A stretch of DNA of 64,000 nt. Source: Flavobacterium silvaticum (GTDB lineage: Bacteria > Bacteroidota > Bacteroidia > Flavobacteriales > Flavobacteriaceae). Shown one piece after another: positions 8,659-16,733 of the stretch (its first letter is position 1; each line of letters begins with the position of its first letter). A program made the position numbers and the translations under genes. Below the pieces are notes generated by a model. It made no database searches. It saw only the letters and a program-made list of their open reading frames with translations, and was not told the DNA's origin. The stretch covers positions 124,001 through 188,000 of the forward strand of contig NZ_JAAMPU010000101.1 in NCBI RefSeq assembly GCF_012911565.1, read 5' to 3'.

Positions 8659-9783
8659 ATGAAAACACAGACCTCACCTTTTAAAACCAAACCAGAAAAA
8701 CCAAACGGTCTTTTTGGAAATCATAGAATAGATGCCGGATCACTTCAGGGCAACATCGAAAACTTTATTGGAATGGCTATGGTTCCAACAGGTATCATCG
8801 GGCCGGTAAAAGTTCTCGGTTCGCAAGTAGATGGCGAATTCATGATTCCGCTTTCTACGACCGAAGGCGCATTGGTAGCATCGTATAATCGTGGCGCAAA
8901 AGCCTGTTTTGAAGCCGGTGGCGTAACCTCTGTCTGCGTGAACCAAGGCGTCCAACGTTGTCCGGTTTTCCGGTTTTCAAACCTTCGGGAAGTTCTTGTG
9001 TTTTCAGACTGGGCTTTGGGTCAGGTGGAAAACTTCAGGGAAATCACTTCACAATCAAGCCGGTTTGCCAGGTTGATCCAGTTGCGTTCCAACATAGAAG
9101 GGAATCATCTCACGCTCACATTTGAATTTACAACCGGCGATGCATCGGGACAGAATATGGTAACGTTCTGTACGGAAAGCATCTGTCATTATATACTGGA
9201 AAATACTCCGGTTCAGCCGCAACGTTGGTTTGTCGAAGGCAATTATGCTGGCGATAAAAAAGCAACGGCACTCTCGTTTTCAAATGTGCGCGGAAAAAAA
9301 GTGGTTTCTGAAATCATCCTTCCAAAATCGGTAGTCGAAAATACGTTAAAAACCACCCCAAAAGCAATGGCCGATTATTGGGTTTCGTCAACTCTCGGCG
9401 TCGTCCAAAGCGGTGCAATTGGCTTACAAGGTCATTATGCCAACGGACTTGCGGCTTTGTACATCGCGACCGGACAAGACGTAGCCTGTGTCTCTGAATC
9501 GGCTATCGGGATCACAAGAATGGAAATACTGGCCGACGGTTCGCTTTACGCAAGCGTCACTTTACCCGGACTAATCGTCGGGACGGTCGGCGGCGGAACG
9601 GGTCTGCCAACCCAAAAACAAGCGCTTGAACTTATGGAGTGTTACGGAGAAGGTAAAGCTGTGAAGTTTGCCGAGATTATCGGAGCTGTGATTCTTGGCG
9701 GTGAATTGTCTATTGCGGCGGCATTGTCGGCCGGGCATTTTTCATCAGCGCACAAAAAATTCGGAAGGAAAAACAACCAGTAA
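8659..9783 (+). CDS. Hydroxymethylglutaryl-CoA reductase, class I-like
   Basis: A 374-residue soluble protein matching the catalytic domain of HMG-CoA reductase, which reduces HMG-CoA to mevalonate, the committed step of the mevalonate isoprenoid route. Visible landmarks are ENFIG near residue 34, the glutamate in STTEG (Glu69), DASGQNM (from Asp161), the lysine in AGDKKATAL (about 200), the aspartate in ATGQDVA (Asp274), TVGGGTGLPTQ, and the terminal SAGHFSSAH whose last His (365) aligns with the catalytic His of class I enzymes. The TTEG and DKK words are class I-like, and no membrane anchor is present. It is the third gene of an operon that continues with CDP-alcohol lipid enzymes, an unusual setting for this enzyme. 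Confidence 0.9.
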   Translation: MKTQTSPFKTKPEKPNGLFGNHRIDAGSLQGNIENFIGMAMVPTGIIGPVKVLGSQVDGEFMIPLSTTEGALVASYNRGAKACFEAGGVTSVCVNQGVQRCPVFRFSNLREVLVFSDWALGQVENFREITSQSSRFARLIQLRSNIEGNHLTLTFEFTTGDASGQNMVTFCTESICHYILENTPVQPQRWFVEGNYAGDKKATALSFSNVRGKKVVSEIILPKSVVENTLKTTPKAMADYWVSSTLGVVQSGAIGLQGHYANGLAALYIATGQDVACVSESAIGITRMEILADGSLYASVTLPGLIVGTVGGGTGLPTQKQALELMECYGEGKAVKFAEIIGAVILGGELSIAAALSAGHFSSAHKKFGRKNNQ

Positions 9784-9794
9784 AGCCAGAAATC

Positions 9795-10382
9795 ATGACC
9801 AATAAAGACAACATTTTTACCATCCCAAACGCATTGTCATTTTACAGATTGTTGATGGTTCCGGTAATCATCTGGACGTTGGTTTCACACAACCGAAGTT
9901 TGTTCATCACCCTAATCTGCATCAATTTGATCACCGATATACTCGACGGATTCATTGCCCGTACGTTCAATATGTCAACGGAGATTGGGGCACGATTGGA
10001 TTCATTGGCCGACATCGGGACGTTCCTGCTTTCCATTTCAGGTTTCTGGATTTTCGAGCGCGATTTTGTCATCGAAAACCGGATTGCTTTTTTGCTTGTC
10101 TTTGGATTTTATCTTGTTCCGCAGTTTATTTCACTGGTCAGATTTCATCGTCCGACGAGTTTTCATCTGTACACAAGTAAAGCGCTCGGATACATCCAGG
10201 GCATTTTCATCTTTACTTTTTTCGTCTTCGGATACTGGAATGTCTATTTCTATTTCATGGTCGTGGCGAGTTGCCTGGCAGATTTTGAGGTGTTGCTTGT
10301 AGTGCTTTCTGTGTCAAAGCTAAGGTCGAATGCCAAAACCATTTTCCATGTTTTAAAAACCAAAGATCATGACGCTTTATAG
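9795..10382 (+). CDS. CDP-alcohol phosphatidyltransferase
   Basis: A 195-residue membrane protein with the full CDP-alcohol phosphotransferase signature from about residue 46: DILDGFIAR, then eight residues, G, three residues, D, three residues, D (ending LDSLAD). These enzymes displace CMP from a CDP-activated lipid with an alcohol, as in phosphatidylglycerol-phosphate or phosphatidylinositol-phosphate synthesis. Four to six hydrophobic segments fit the family. It begins 11 bases after HMG-CoA reductase and its last 14 bases overlap the start of the CdsA-kinase fusion, so the three are co-translated. The acceptor alcohol is not determined. Confidence 0.9.
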   Translation: MTNKDNIFTIPNALSFYRLLMVPVIIWTLVSHNRSLFITLICINLITDILDGFIARTFNMSTEIGARLDSLADIGTFLLSISGFWIFERDFVIENRIAFLLVFGFYLVPQFISLVRFHRPTSFHLYTSKALGYIQGIFIFTFFVFGYWNVYFYFMVVASCLADFEVLLVVLSVSKLRSNAKTIFHVLKTKDHDAL

Positions 10383-11733
10383 TATCCTGAACATGATGTT
10401 CGTAATTGGCGCATTCGGAGTTCACAAAGCCAGCCGGAAAGTTGCAGATTCATCTGAAAAAAGAAAACAATGGATCAAGTTCTTGACTTATCTTGTCTTG
10501 GTTTTCGGACAGGTTTTCCTCATTTCAAAAAGTGCTTATGCATGGTTTGTCGTGGTTGTCATTTTCGGTGGATTTTATGAGTTGATCAACATTCGTAAAT
10601 CGATAAAAACATTCGTCGTTGCCTTATTTTTATACGGGATTTTTGCCTTTGGCTATTGGACTTTTTTTAGTTTGACAGCTATTGAATGGCAGCAATTCCT
10701 GTTCGTGATCGTTATTACATTCGATGGCTATTCGCAAATTTCAGGTCAGCTTTTCGGACGCACCAAAGTCTTTCCCAAAACCAGTCCGAACAAGACGCTT
10801 GAAGGTATGGTCGGCGGATGTGCATCGGTAATCGTCACGTCGATAATTCTGAGCCAAATGCTTCAAATCGAATTGCGACAAGCTTTGGTTTCGGGATTAT
10901 TGATCGGATTGTTTTCAATAGCCGGTGATTTTCTCGCATCGTTTTACAAAAGACAAAGTGGCGTCAAGGATTTCGGTAAGACAATTCCCGGACACGGCGG
11001 CATCCTCGACAGGTTCGACAGTTTGATCGTTGCGGCTTCCGCATTGTATCTGATGCGACTTACTCCCTGGTCTGATGCCGAAAGCTGGAATTGCATCGCT
11101 TATATTCTGGTTTTTCTACTGCTGTTTTTTGTGGCCGAAATCGGCTACCGAACTTTTAAGGTCAAAGCCGAAATCACACGCAAATTCGTCCATATTTTTT
11201 CCGGGTTGACTTGTTTGACTTTTCCGTTCTTTCTTGATAGTTGGATTTCTGTATTGGGACTTTGCTTCAGTTTTATTTTCCTGTTGATTGTAAGTAAAAA
11301 ATACAATTTGTTGCCGTCAATAAATGCCATCGACAGAAAATCCAGCGGAAGCATTTTATTTCCGGTTTCCATTTTCGGATGCTTTCTGCTGTTTTATAAG
11401 AATCAGGATTATTTGGAATTTTATCTCCCGGTTTTGATTCTGGCTATTTGCGACCCGTTGGCTGCATTAGCCGGAAAACGTTGGTCTTATGGGAAATATA
11501 AGATTGGAAACGACTTTAAAACGATAGTTGGTTCTGCGGCGTTTTTGGCAAGCTGCTTTGCTGTTCTGATGCTTTCGGTTTGTTTTCCAGATGGCAATTT
11601 TTCAATCGACGCAATTACTAAATGTGTAGCAATCGCAATCGTCGCAACCCTGGTCGAGGCTTTCAGCAAAAACGGATATGACAATGTTTCGATTCCGTTG
11701 AGCGTGATTGCTGTAATGCAATTATTTGGTTAA
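10369..11733 (+). CDS. Fusion of CdsA-type cytidylyltransferase with phytol/dolichol-kinase-like domain
   Basis: A 454-residue polytopic membrane protein in two halves. Residues 1 to about 235 form a phosphatidate cytidylyltransferase, ending in the complete CdsA signature: SFYKRQSGVKDFG followed by TIPGHGGILDRFDS. Residues about 255-454 resemble the CTP-dependent kinase family of Dgk1, Sec59 and phytol kinase VTE5, with ITRKFVHIFSG, SSGSILFP, CDPLAALAGKRW, a KTIVGS word and EAFSKNGYDNVSIPL. Such kinases phosphorylate isoprenoid alcohols or diacylglycerol. Having the kinase and the CDP-activating enzyme in one chain suggests phosphorylation of a lipid alcohol and its conversion to a CDP-lipid in sequence. 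Last gene of the operon; a shared terminator follows. Confidence 0.87.
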   Translation: MTLYSILNMMFVIGAFGVHKASRKVADSSEKRKQWIKFLTYLVLVFGQVFLISKSAYAWFVVVVIFGGFYELINIRKSIKTFVVALFLYGIFAFGYWTFFSLTAIEWQQFLFVIVITFDGYSQISGQLFGRTKVFPKTSPNKTLEGMVGGCASVIVTSIILSQMLQIELRQALVSGLLIGLFSIAGDFLASFYKRQSGVKDFGKTIPGHGGILDRFDSLIVAASALYLMRLTPWSDAESWNCIAYILVFLLLFFVAEIGYRTFKVKAEITRKFVHIFSGLTCLTFPFFLDSWISVLGLCFSFIFLLIVSKKYNLLPSINAIDRKSSGSILFPVSIFGCFLLFYKNQDYLEFYLPVLILAICDPLAALAGKRWSYGKYKIGNDFKTIVGSAAFLASCFAVLMLSVCFPDGNFSIDAITKCVAIAIVATLVEAFSKNGYDNVSIPLSVIAVMQLFG

Positions 11734-11742
11734 TAAAACAAA

Positions 11743-11765
11743 AAACCCGCCTTATCAGCGGGTTT
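11743..11765. terminator. Shared bidirectional terminator
   Basis: AAACCCGC (11743-11750) and GCGGGTTT (11758-11765) form an 8-bp stem between the convergent lipid operon and pnp, with A and T runs on the two sides, so it can serve both. Confidence 0.85.
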
Positions 11766-11769
11766 CTAT

Positions 11770-14079
11770 TTAGTCAGCGTTTTCTTCGCTTGGCTTTTCA
11801 GCTTGTGGAGCGCGTTCTTCACGAGGTCCGCGATCTTCTCTCGGACGGTCGTCACGACGGCCATCCCTGCGATCGTCACGTCTTGGTCCGCGATCGTTTC
11901 TGTCTCCTCTCGGGCGGTCACCGTCACGTCTTTCCGGACGCGGCGCATTCTCATCGCGTGGAGGTCGTGGCAACAATGCCTTTTTAGAAACGCGTTCTTT
12001 ACGAGTCTTAGGATCTATTCCCATGTATTTCACTTCGAATTCGTCGCCCATGTTTACCAGGTCGGTTACATTCTCGGTGCGTTCCCATGCGAGCTCAGAT
12101 ACGTGAAGCAAAATCTCGTTACCCGGAGCATCAAGATATTCCACTACTGCTCCAAAGTCCATGATCTTGATCACTTTCACTTTGTAGCTGTCGCCAATTA
12201 CCGGCTTGAACGTAAGCGCGTCGATCTTGGCCAATACAGCGTCGATTCCATTTTGGTCTGTTCCGAGGATTTCCACGATACCTTGCTCGTCTACTTCGTT
12301 GATAACGATCGTAGTTTTTGTCGCTTTCTGCAATTCCTGGATCACTTTTCCACCAGGTCCGATAAGCGCTCCGATGAAAGCACCAGGAATAGTGGTTTTG
12401 ATGATTTTCGGCGCATGTGCTTTTACGCCTGCACGTGGAGTTGCCTGTACTTCAAGGAGTTTTCCAAGAATGTGCAAACGTCCGTCGCGAGCCTGGTTCA
12501 AAGCCTGCTCCATGATTTCATATTTCAATCCTTCGATCTTGATATCCATCTGGCATGCCGTGATTCCTTTTTCGGTTCCGGTAACTTTGAAGTCCATGTC
12601 GCCCAGGTGATCTTCGTCTCCTAAAATGTCAGACAATACAGCCCAACGGCCGGTCTTATCGTCCGAAATCAATCCCATCGCAATACCTGAAACCGGGCGG
12701 ATCATCTGGATTCCGGCATCCATAAGAGCCAGTGTTCCGGAACAAACCGTTGCCATGGAAGAAGATCCGTTAGATTCCAATACTTCAGAAACCACACGAA
12801 CAGTATACGGGTTCTCTGCAGGAATCATATTTTTCAACGCACGTTGCGCCAAATTTCCGTGACCTACCTCACGACGTGAAGTTCCGCGCAATGGCTTGGC
12901 TTCTCCGGTAGAGAAAGGAGGGAAGTTGTAGTGCAGGTAGAAATTTTCTTCACCTTGTTCAGATGGCGCGTCGATGATATTCGATTCGCGTGAAGTTCCC
13001 AACGTGACCGTAGCCAAAGCTTGGGTTTCACCACGTGTAAACAAAGCAGATCCGTGGACTGACGGAAGGTAATCTACCTCGCACCAGATCGGGCGGATTT
13101 CAGTCGTTTTACGACCGTCAAGGCGCAATCCCAAATCAAGGATTACGTTACGAACGGCTTCTTTTTGGGCGGACTTGAAATATTTTGAAATCAATTCCCC
13201 GAATTCGAGTTGCTCTTCTTCGCTGAATTCAGCTTTCAGATCTTCTTTGACCTGACCGAATTGCTCGCCTCGTTCTTGTTTTCCGGTACCTTGTTTGGCA
13301 ATGTCATAACATTTGTCGTAAACGAAAGCTTTTACTTTTTCGTAAACTTCTTCGTTGTTTGCCTCTTCGTCGTATTCACGCACTTCTTTCTTTCCGAAAG
13401 CAGCCTGCAAACGCTCCTGTGCAGCAATCTGAACTTTAATGGCTTCGTGCGCGAATTTGATCGCCTCGACCATTTCTTTTTCAGAGATTTCTTTCATCTC
13501 ACCTTCGACCATCGCGATGGAATCTTTGGAAGCTCCAATCATCATGTCGATGTCAGATTCTGCCAATTGTTCCATGCTTGGGTTAATGATGAATTCGCCG
13601 TTGATGCGGCCAACGCGAACCTCAGAGATCAACGTCTCAAAAGGAATATCGCTCAAAGCCAAAGCAGCCGAAGCCGCCAAACCTGCCAATGCATCTGGCA
13701 TTACAGATTCGTCGTGAGACATGAGTTGGATCATCACCTGCGTTTCTGCGTGGTAATCATCCGGGAATAGCGGACGCAAAACGCGGTCAACCAAACGCAT
13801 GGTCAACACTTCTTTGTCAGAAGGTCTTGCTTCGCGTTTGAAGAATCCGCCCGGGAAACGTCCGGCAGCTGCGAATTTTTCGCGGTAATCTACTGTAAGT
13901 GGTAAAAAGTCTACACCAGGGCTGGCTTTTCGTGCCGAAACAACGGTTCCAAGCAGCATGGTGTTGCCCATCTGGACAACAACGGAACCGTCGGCTTGTT
14001 TGGCTAGTTTTCCGGTTTCGATCGAGATGCTTCTTCCATCTCCCAAATCGATAACTTCCTTAAAAACTTGTGGAATCAT
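11770..14079 (-). CDS. pnp: Polynucleotide phosphorylase
   Basis: A 769-residue PNPase, a phosphorolytic 3'-5' exoribonuclease of the RNA degradosome. Two RNase PH-like domains are present (starting at [15 protein letters not shown] and, in the second half, [16 protein letters not shown] with the [13 protein letters not shown] word), then the KH domain ([14 protein letters not shown]) and the S1 domain ([19 protein letters not shown]). The C-terminus ends in a disordered tail of about 60 residues rich in Arg, Asp and Pro, an extension often seen in this phylum and likely to bind RNA. It lies just downstream of rpsO on the same strand, the classic order, with an intervening hairpin. Confidence 0.97.
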   Translation of the reverse strand: MIPQVFKEVIDLGDGRSISIETGKLAKQADGSVVVQMGNTMLLGTVVSARKASPGVDFLPLTVDYREKFAAAGRFPGGFFKREARPSDKEVLTMRLVDRVLRPLFPDDYHAETQVMIQLMSHDESVMPDALAGLAASAALALSDIPFETLISEVRVGRINGEFIINPSMEQLAESDIDMMIGASKDSIAMVEGEMKEISEKEMVEAIKFAHEAIKVQIAAQERLQAAFGKKEVREYDEEANNEEVYEKVKAFVYDKCYDIAKQGTGKQERGEQFGQVKEDLKAEFSEEEQLEFGELISKYFKSAQKEAVRNVILDLGLRLDGRKTTEIRPIWCEVDYLPSVHGSALFTRGETQALATVTLGTSRESNIIDAPSEQGEENFYLHYNFPPFSTGEAKPLRGTSRREVGHGNLAQRALKNMIPAENPYTVRVVSEVLESNGSSSMATVCSGTLALMDAGIQMIRPVSGIAMGLISDDKTGRWAVLSDILGDEDHLGDMDFKVTGTEKGITACQMDIKIEGLKYEIMEQALNQARDGRLHILGKLLEVQATPRAGVKAHAPKIIKTTIPGAFIGALIGPGGKVIQELQKATKTTIVINEVDEQGIVEILGTDQNGIDAVLAKIDALTFKPVIGDSYKVKVIKIMDFGAVVEYLDAPGNEILLHVSELAWERTENVTDLVNMGDEFEVKYMGIDPKTRKERVSKKALLPRPPRDENAPRPERRDGDRPRGDRNDRGPRRDDRRDGRRDDRPREDRGPREERAPQAEKPSEENAD

Positions 14080-14184
14080 AAATTCTTTTCTTGATTAAAC
14101 AATGGGTCTTCGTTGTAGTTGTGTTGTTGTTGCTTGTGTAGTAGTTGTGGAAACCCAATGAAAAACCAAACTTTTTTTAAAAAT

Positions 14185-14212
14185 GAAAAGAGGCGCGCGG
14201 GCACCTCTTTTC
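14185..14212 (-). terminator. Hairpin between rpsO and pnp
   Basis: GAAAAGAGG (14185-14193) pairs with CCTCTTTTC (14204-14212) 9 bases beyond the rpsO stop. On the minus strand the stem is followed by T-rich sequence, so it can terminate or process the rpsO-pnp transcript. Confidence 0.65.
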
Positions 14213-14220
14213 TAACTGAA

Positions 14221-14490
14221 TTATTTACGAATATTCAATTCTTTAATGATTTCGCGGTAGCGGTTGATTTCTGTTTTCTTGAGGTAGTCAAGCAAACTTC
14301 TTCTTTTACCTACGAGTTTCACCAGTGAACGCTCTGTGTTGAAATCGTGACGATTCTTTTTCAAGTGCTCGGTCAGGTGATTGATACGGAACGTGAAAAG
14401 TGCAATCTGCCCTTCCGCTTTTCCGGTGTTTGCAGCTGTTTCCCCGTGTTTAGCGAAGATTTCTGCCTTTACTTCTTTAGTTAAATACAT
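14221..14490 (-). CDS. rpsO: 30S ribosomal protein S15
   Basis: An 89-residue protein with the S15 pattern: GETAANTGKAEGQIALFT, INHLTEHLKKNRHDF, and GKRRSLLDYLKK. It binds 16S rRNA early in assembly of the small-subunit platform. Length and sequence are canonical. It precedes pnp on the minus strand, the conserved bacterial order, and has a well-formed promoter 55-87 bases upstream of its start. Confidence 0.98.
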   Translation of the reverse strand: MYLTKEVKAEIFAKHGETAANTGKAEGQIALFTFRINHLTEHLKKNRHDFNTERSLVKLVGKRRSLLDYLKKTEINRYREIIKELNIRK

Positions 14491-14544
14491 TCCAATATTA
14501 TTTAAATGATTTTTATGTATGTAGCCGTCTTTCGGTTACGGGCG

Positions 14545-14577
14545 CAAAAGTACGTTTTTTGAATTAATAATTAACAA
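14545..14577 (-). promoter_or_regulatory. rpsO promoter
   Basis: On the minus strand TTG (14577-14575), 22 bases, then TACTTTTG (14552-14545) fits the Bacteroidota primary-sigma consensus TTG-N17-23-TAnnTTTG. The predicted leader is about 50 bases. Confidence 0.7.
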
Positions 14578-14596
14578 TGAATAATGAATAATTTTA

Positions 14597-14704
14597 GAGA
14601 AAAGAAGCAAGAAGCAAGACTGGAGAAAAAAGAATGAGGTAGAAAATGTTGATAGCATTCGACGTTCACTATCACGGATAGTCTTGCTTCTTGCTTCTTT
14701 TCTC
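14597..14704. repeat. 108-bp element with perfect 24-bp inverted arms
   Basis: The arm at 14597-14620 (GAGAAAAGAAGCAAGAAGCA and then AGAC) is exactly complementary to 14681-14704, around a 60-base centre. It lies between the start of rpsO and the end of the next minus-strand gene and codes for nothing visible. The arms contain a tandem GAAGCAA word. Confidence 0.85.
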
Positions 14705-14710
14705 CTGCCT

Positions 14711-15169
14711 CTAAAAACAAAACTTCGCGATCAACACGTTGACCTCTTCCAAAAATCGTTCGTCTTGTTCTGTAAAGGCATCAAGTACTTCCGAATCGAT
14801 ATCGATCTGTCCTATGTTTTCGCCATTCACAAAAAGTGGTACCACGATTTCAGATTTCACCGTGAGCGAACACGCAATATAATTGTCCTGAGCACTTACA
14901 TCAGGAACTACGAAATTCTGGTTTGAAACCGCGACCTGTCCACAAATGCCTTTGCCGAATGGAATCACCGTATGATCTGTCGGTTCGCCCACATAAGGTC
15001 CGAGAATCAGTTCTTCCTTGTCGCCATTCCTGAAGTAAAAGCCAACCCAGTCATAATATTCGATATTGTCATTGAGTAAATGGCATATCTGCAGTAATTT
15101 ATCGTCTCTAAGCAAATTGGTACGCTTGAGAATGTCAAGTACTTTTGGTTTAAGTTCTTCGAAAGTCAT
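14711..15169 (-). CDS. msrC: GAF-domain protein, free methionine-(R)-sulfoxide reductase type
   Basis: A 152-residue cytosolic single-GAF protein resembling fRMsr, which reduces free methionine-R-sulfoxide. WVGFYF, the IPFGKGICG loop, VPDV and DNYIACS align with the E. coli enzyme, supplying two of its three redox cysteines (GICG and YIAC). The first Cys of the E. coli protein (in the segment after LGPF) is replaced here by TDHT, which may alter thiol recycling. The ATG at 15169 (MTFEELKPK) is chosen over 15226 because the extra 19 residues are not family-like. A TAAATTTG word at 15231-15224 on the minus strand is a likely -7 element. Confidence 0.82.
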   Translation of the reverse strand: MTFEELKPKVLDILKRTNLLRDDKLLQICHLLNDNIEYYDWVGFYFRNGDKEELILGPYVGEPTDHTVIPFGKGICGQVAVSNQNFVVPDVSAQDNYIACSLTVKSEIVVPLFVNGENIGQIDIDSEVLDAFTEQDERFLEEVNVLIAKFCF

Positions 15170-15239
15170 ATAGGTGTTTATTCGTTGATTTGATTGTTGT
15201 TTATCTGAGGCGTGGAGCAACTGCAAATTTAGCCCTTCA

Positions 15240-15818
15240 TTGCCTCTTAATTTTTATAAATTTGTTAAAAAAAGATTGGAGCCTTTAAAGCAATATCGCC
15301 CGTTTTTTGTTTTCCTTGCCAAATTCTTCGGGGTTTATGCAGTGCTTACTGTGATCTATCGGCTTTATTTGAATACATTCGATCCTTCAAAGCTTGAAAC
15401 AGATAGCATTACCTGGTCTGTAGCCAGGCAAACAAAATGGTTTCTTGAACTTCTCGGTCGCCAGTGTGAACTTGCGGCGCATTCGCAACAGCCATCTGTA
15501 AAACTGATACTCGACGGTCACTACATTGCGCGGGTCGTGGAAGGCTGCAATGCCATAAGCGTCATGATTCTTTTTGTGGCATTTGTGATTGCTTTCAAAG
15601 GAAAATGGCTCACTACAGCTTTGTTCATAGTTTCGGGAATTGTTATCATCCACATTTTAAATGTCTGGAGGATCGCACTTTTGGCTATGGCGTTGCTTCG
15701 GTTTCCGGAATCGGAAGGTGTTTTGCATGGTGTCATTTTCCCGGCTGTGATATATGGAGTTGTTTTGCTGCTTTGGATTGTCTGGGTCAATAAATTCTCG
15801 CTCAATGCAAAAAAGTAA
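15240..15818 (+). CDS. xrtF: Exosortase family protein XrtF
   Basis: A 192-residue membrane protein of the exosortase/archaeosortase superfamily, transpeptidase-like enzymes that cut sorting signals at the membrane. The catalytic Cys is in EGCNAISVMIL, followed by the conserved Arg in LNVWRIALL and His in LHGVIFPAVIYG. About six hydrophobic segments are present. The start is uncertain: no in-frame ATG exists near the N-terminus, TTG at 15240 gives the length listed, and a TTG at 15276 lies 11 bases after a TAAATTTG element (15257-15264) and may be the real start. The neighbouring gene overlaps its 3' end and encodes the specific XrtF-associated protein. No sorting-signal substrate is visible nearby. 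Confidence 0.88.
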   Translation: MPLNFYKFVKKRLEPLKQYRPFFVFLAKFFGVYAVLTVIYRLYLNTFDPSKLETDSITWSVARQTKWFLELLGRQCELAAHSQQPSVKLILDGHYIARVVEGCNAISVMILFVAFVIAFKGKWLTTALFIVSGIVIIHILNVWRIALLAMALLRFPESEGVLHGVIFPAVIYGVVLLLWIVWVNKFSLNAKK

Positions 15819-16251
15819 GTTGAAGTTCCTGCGTTATGGCACTGCTGTTTTATGTGTGTTCGGATTGTTGTGCATTCGCGGATTTGAAACGAGTCTGTTC
15901 TATGATCCGCTCCACGATTATTTCCGGAACGATTATCTCACCGAGGAACTTCCGGCTTTCGATTTGTTGCCGCTGACGTTGAGTTTAAGTCTTAGGTTCC
16001 TTATCAATTCCGCTTTGTCATTACTTATTATCCGATTGCTTTTCCCGAATCAGAAAATCACCTGGCTCGCTATTTTGTACGCGATTCTGTTCCTGATTCT
16101 GGTCCCGATGTTTTTCAGTGTGTTGGCTTTCTGGCCGGAAAACAGATTTGCCTTGTTCTACATCAGACGCTTTCTGATCCAGCCGTTGTTCCTCTTATTG
16201 TTCGTTCCAGCATTGTATTATCAGCAAACCGTCGGATTAAAAAAGAGTTAA
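15805..16251 (+). CDS. Exosortase F system-associated membrane protein
   Basis: A 148-residue protein with four to five hydrophobic segments, starting MQKSKLKFLRYG, that matches the flavobacterial family always found beside xrtF. Recognisable words are YFRNDYL, LRFLINSALS and ENRFALFYIRRFLIQP. The ATG at 15805 overlaps the xrtF stop by 14 bases, indicating translational coupling and a joint complex. Its biochemical role is unknown. The frame extends upstream to 15754 but that part lies inside xrtF. Confidence 0.85.
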   Translation: MQKSKLKFLRYGTAVLCVFGLLCIRGFETSLFYDPLHDYFRNDYLTEELPAFDLLPLTLSLSLRFLINSALSLLIIRLLFPNQKITWLAILYAILFLILVPMFFSVLAFWPENRFALFYIRRFLIQPLFLLLFVPALYYQQTVGLKKS

Positions 16252-16258
16252 CGGAATC

Positions 16259-16286
16259 TTGTGGCTTCTCATTTTTAGTACTTTTG
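16259..16286 (+). promoter_or_regulatory. Promoter of the metal-related gene set
   Basis: TTG (16259-16261), 17 bases, then TACTTTTG (16279-16286) is a full Bacteroidota consensus promoter. The -7 element ends only 4 bases before the ATG at 16291, so the transcript may start at or next to the start codon. Confidence 0.7.
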
Positions 16287-16290
16287 CCAC

Positions 16291-16686
16291 ATGCTTGCAA
16301 AAAAATGTATCGGAATCTGGCTCACTGTGTTGCTTTTGGCTTCACAATCGGGCTTTGCATTCCATGTACATTATTGCGGAGGCGAAGTAGCATCTGTCAA
16401 GCCCATTTTCAATACATCCGATACAAAGGGATGCTGCGGCAAAATGGATAAAGCGCCTTCAGGTTGCTGCAAAGATAAAATCGTCAAAGCAGACAAAGGC
16501 CACGACAGTATCGTCAAGACGTTTTCGGTCTCTTTTGAAGCGATTGTGTTTCCGTCTGAAATTCCATCTGTCAACTACAAAAAACCAATAGTTCATTCGC
16601 GTCCGGAACTGCCGTTATCTTCAGGCTTCCACGCAAACGGACCGCCTTTATATTGCCTGTACAGCCAATATACTTTCTACGCCTGA
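16291..16686 (+). CDS. HYC_CC_PP family exported protein
   Basis: A 131-residue protein with a signal peptide (MLAKKCIGIWLTVLLLASQ) and the three marks of this family: HYCGGE after the leader, the cysteine pairs GCCGK and GCCKD in the centre, and NGPPLY near the C-terminus. Six cysteines in the mature part suggest metal binding or disulfides. It directly precedes a TonB-dependent receptor and a CxxC HMA-domain protein, which points to copper or another soft metal. The function of the family is not known to me; metal handling is inference from cysteines and neighbours. Confidence 0.8.
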   Translation: MLAKKCIGIWLTVLLLASQSGFAFHVHYCGGEVASVKPIFNTSDTKGCCGKMDKAPSGCCKDKIVKADKGHDSIVKTFSVSFEAIVFPSEIPSVNYKKPIVHSRPELPLSSGFHANGPPLYCLYSQYTFYA

Positions 16687-16733
16687 TGATTTGAACTTGT
16701 TTAAAAAACAATGTTTCACTTCATCAAATTTCT

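Noticed and set aside
11803-12624. 273-residue frame antisense to pnp
   Set aside because: It is a mirror of the strongly conserved pnp coding sequence and has low-complexity composition without domains.
14080-14184. Extra gene or small RNA between pnp and rpsO
   Set aside because: Only T/G-rich low-complexity sequence and one hairpin were seen, consistent with a leader or processing region.
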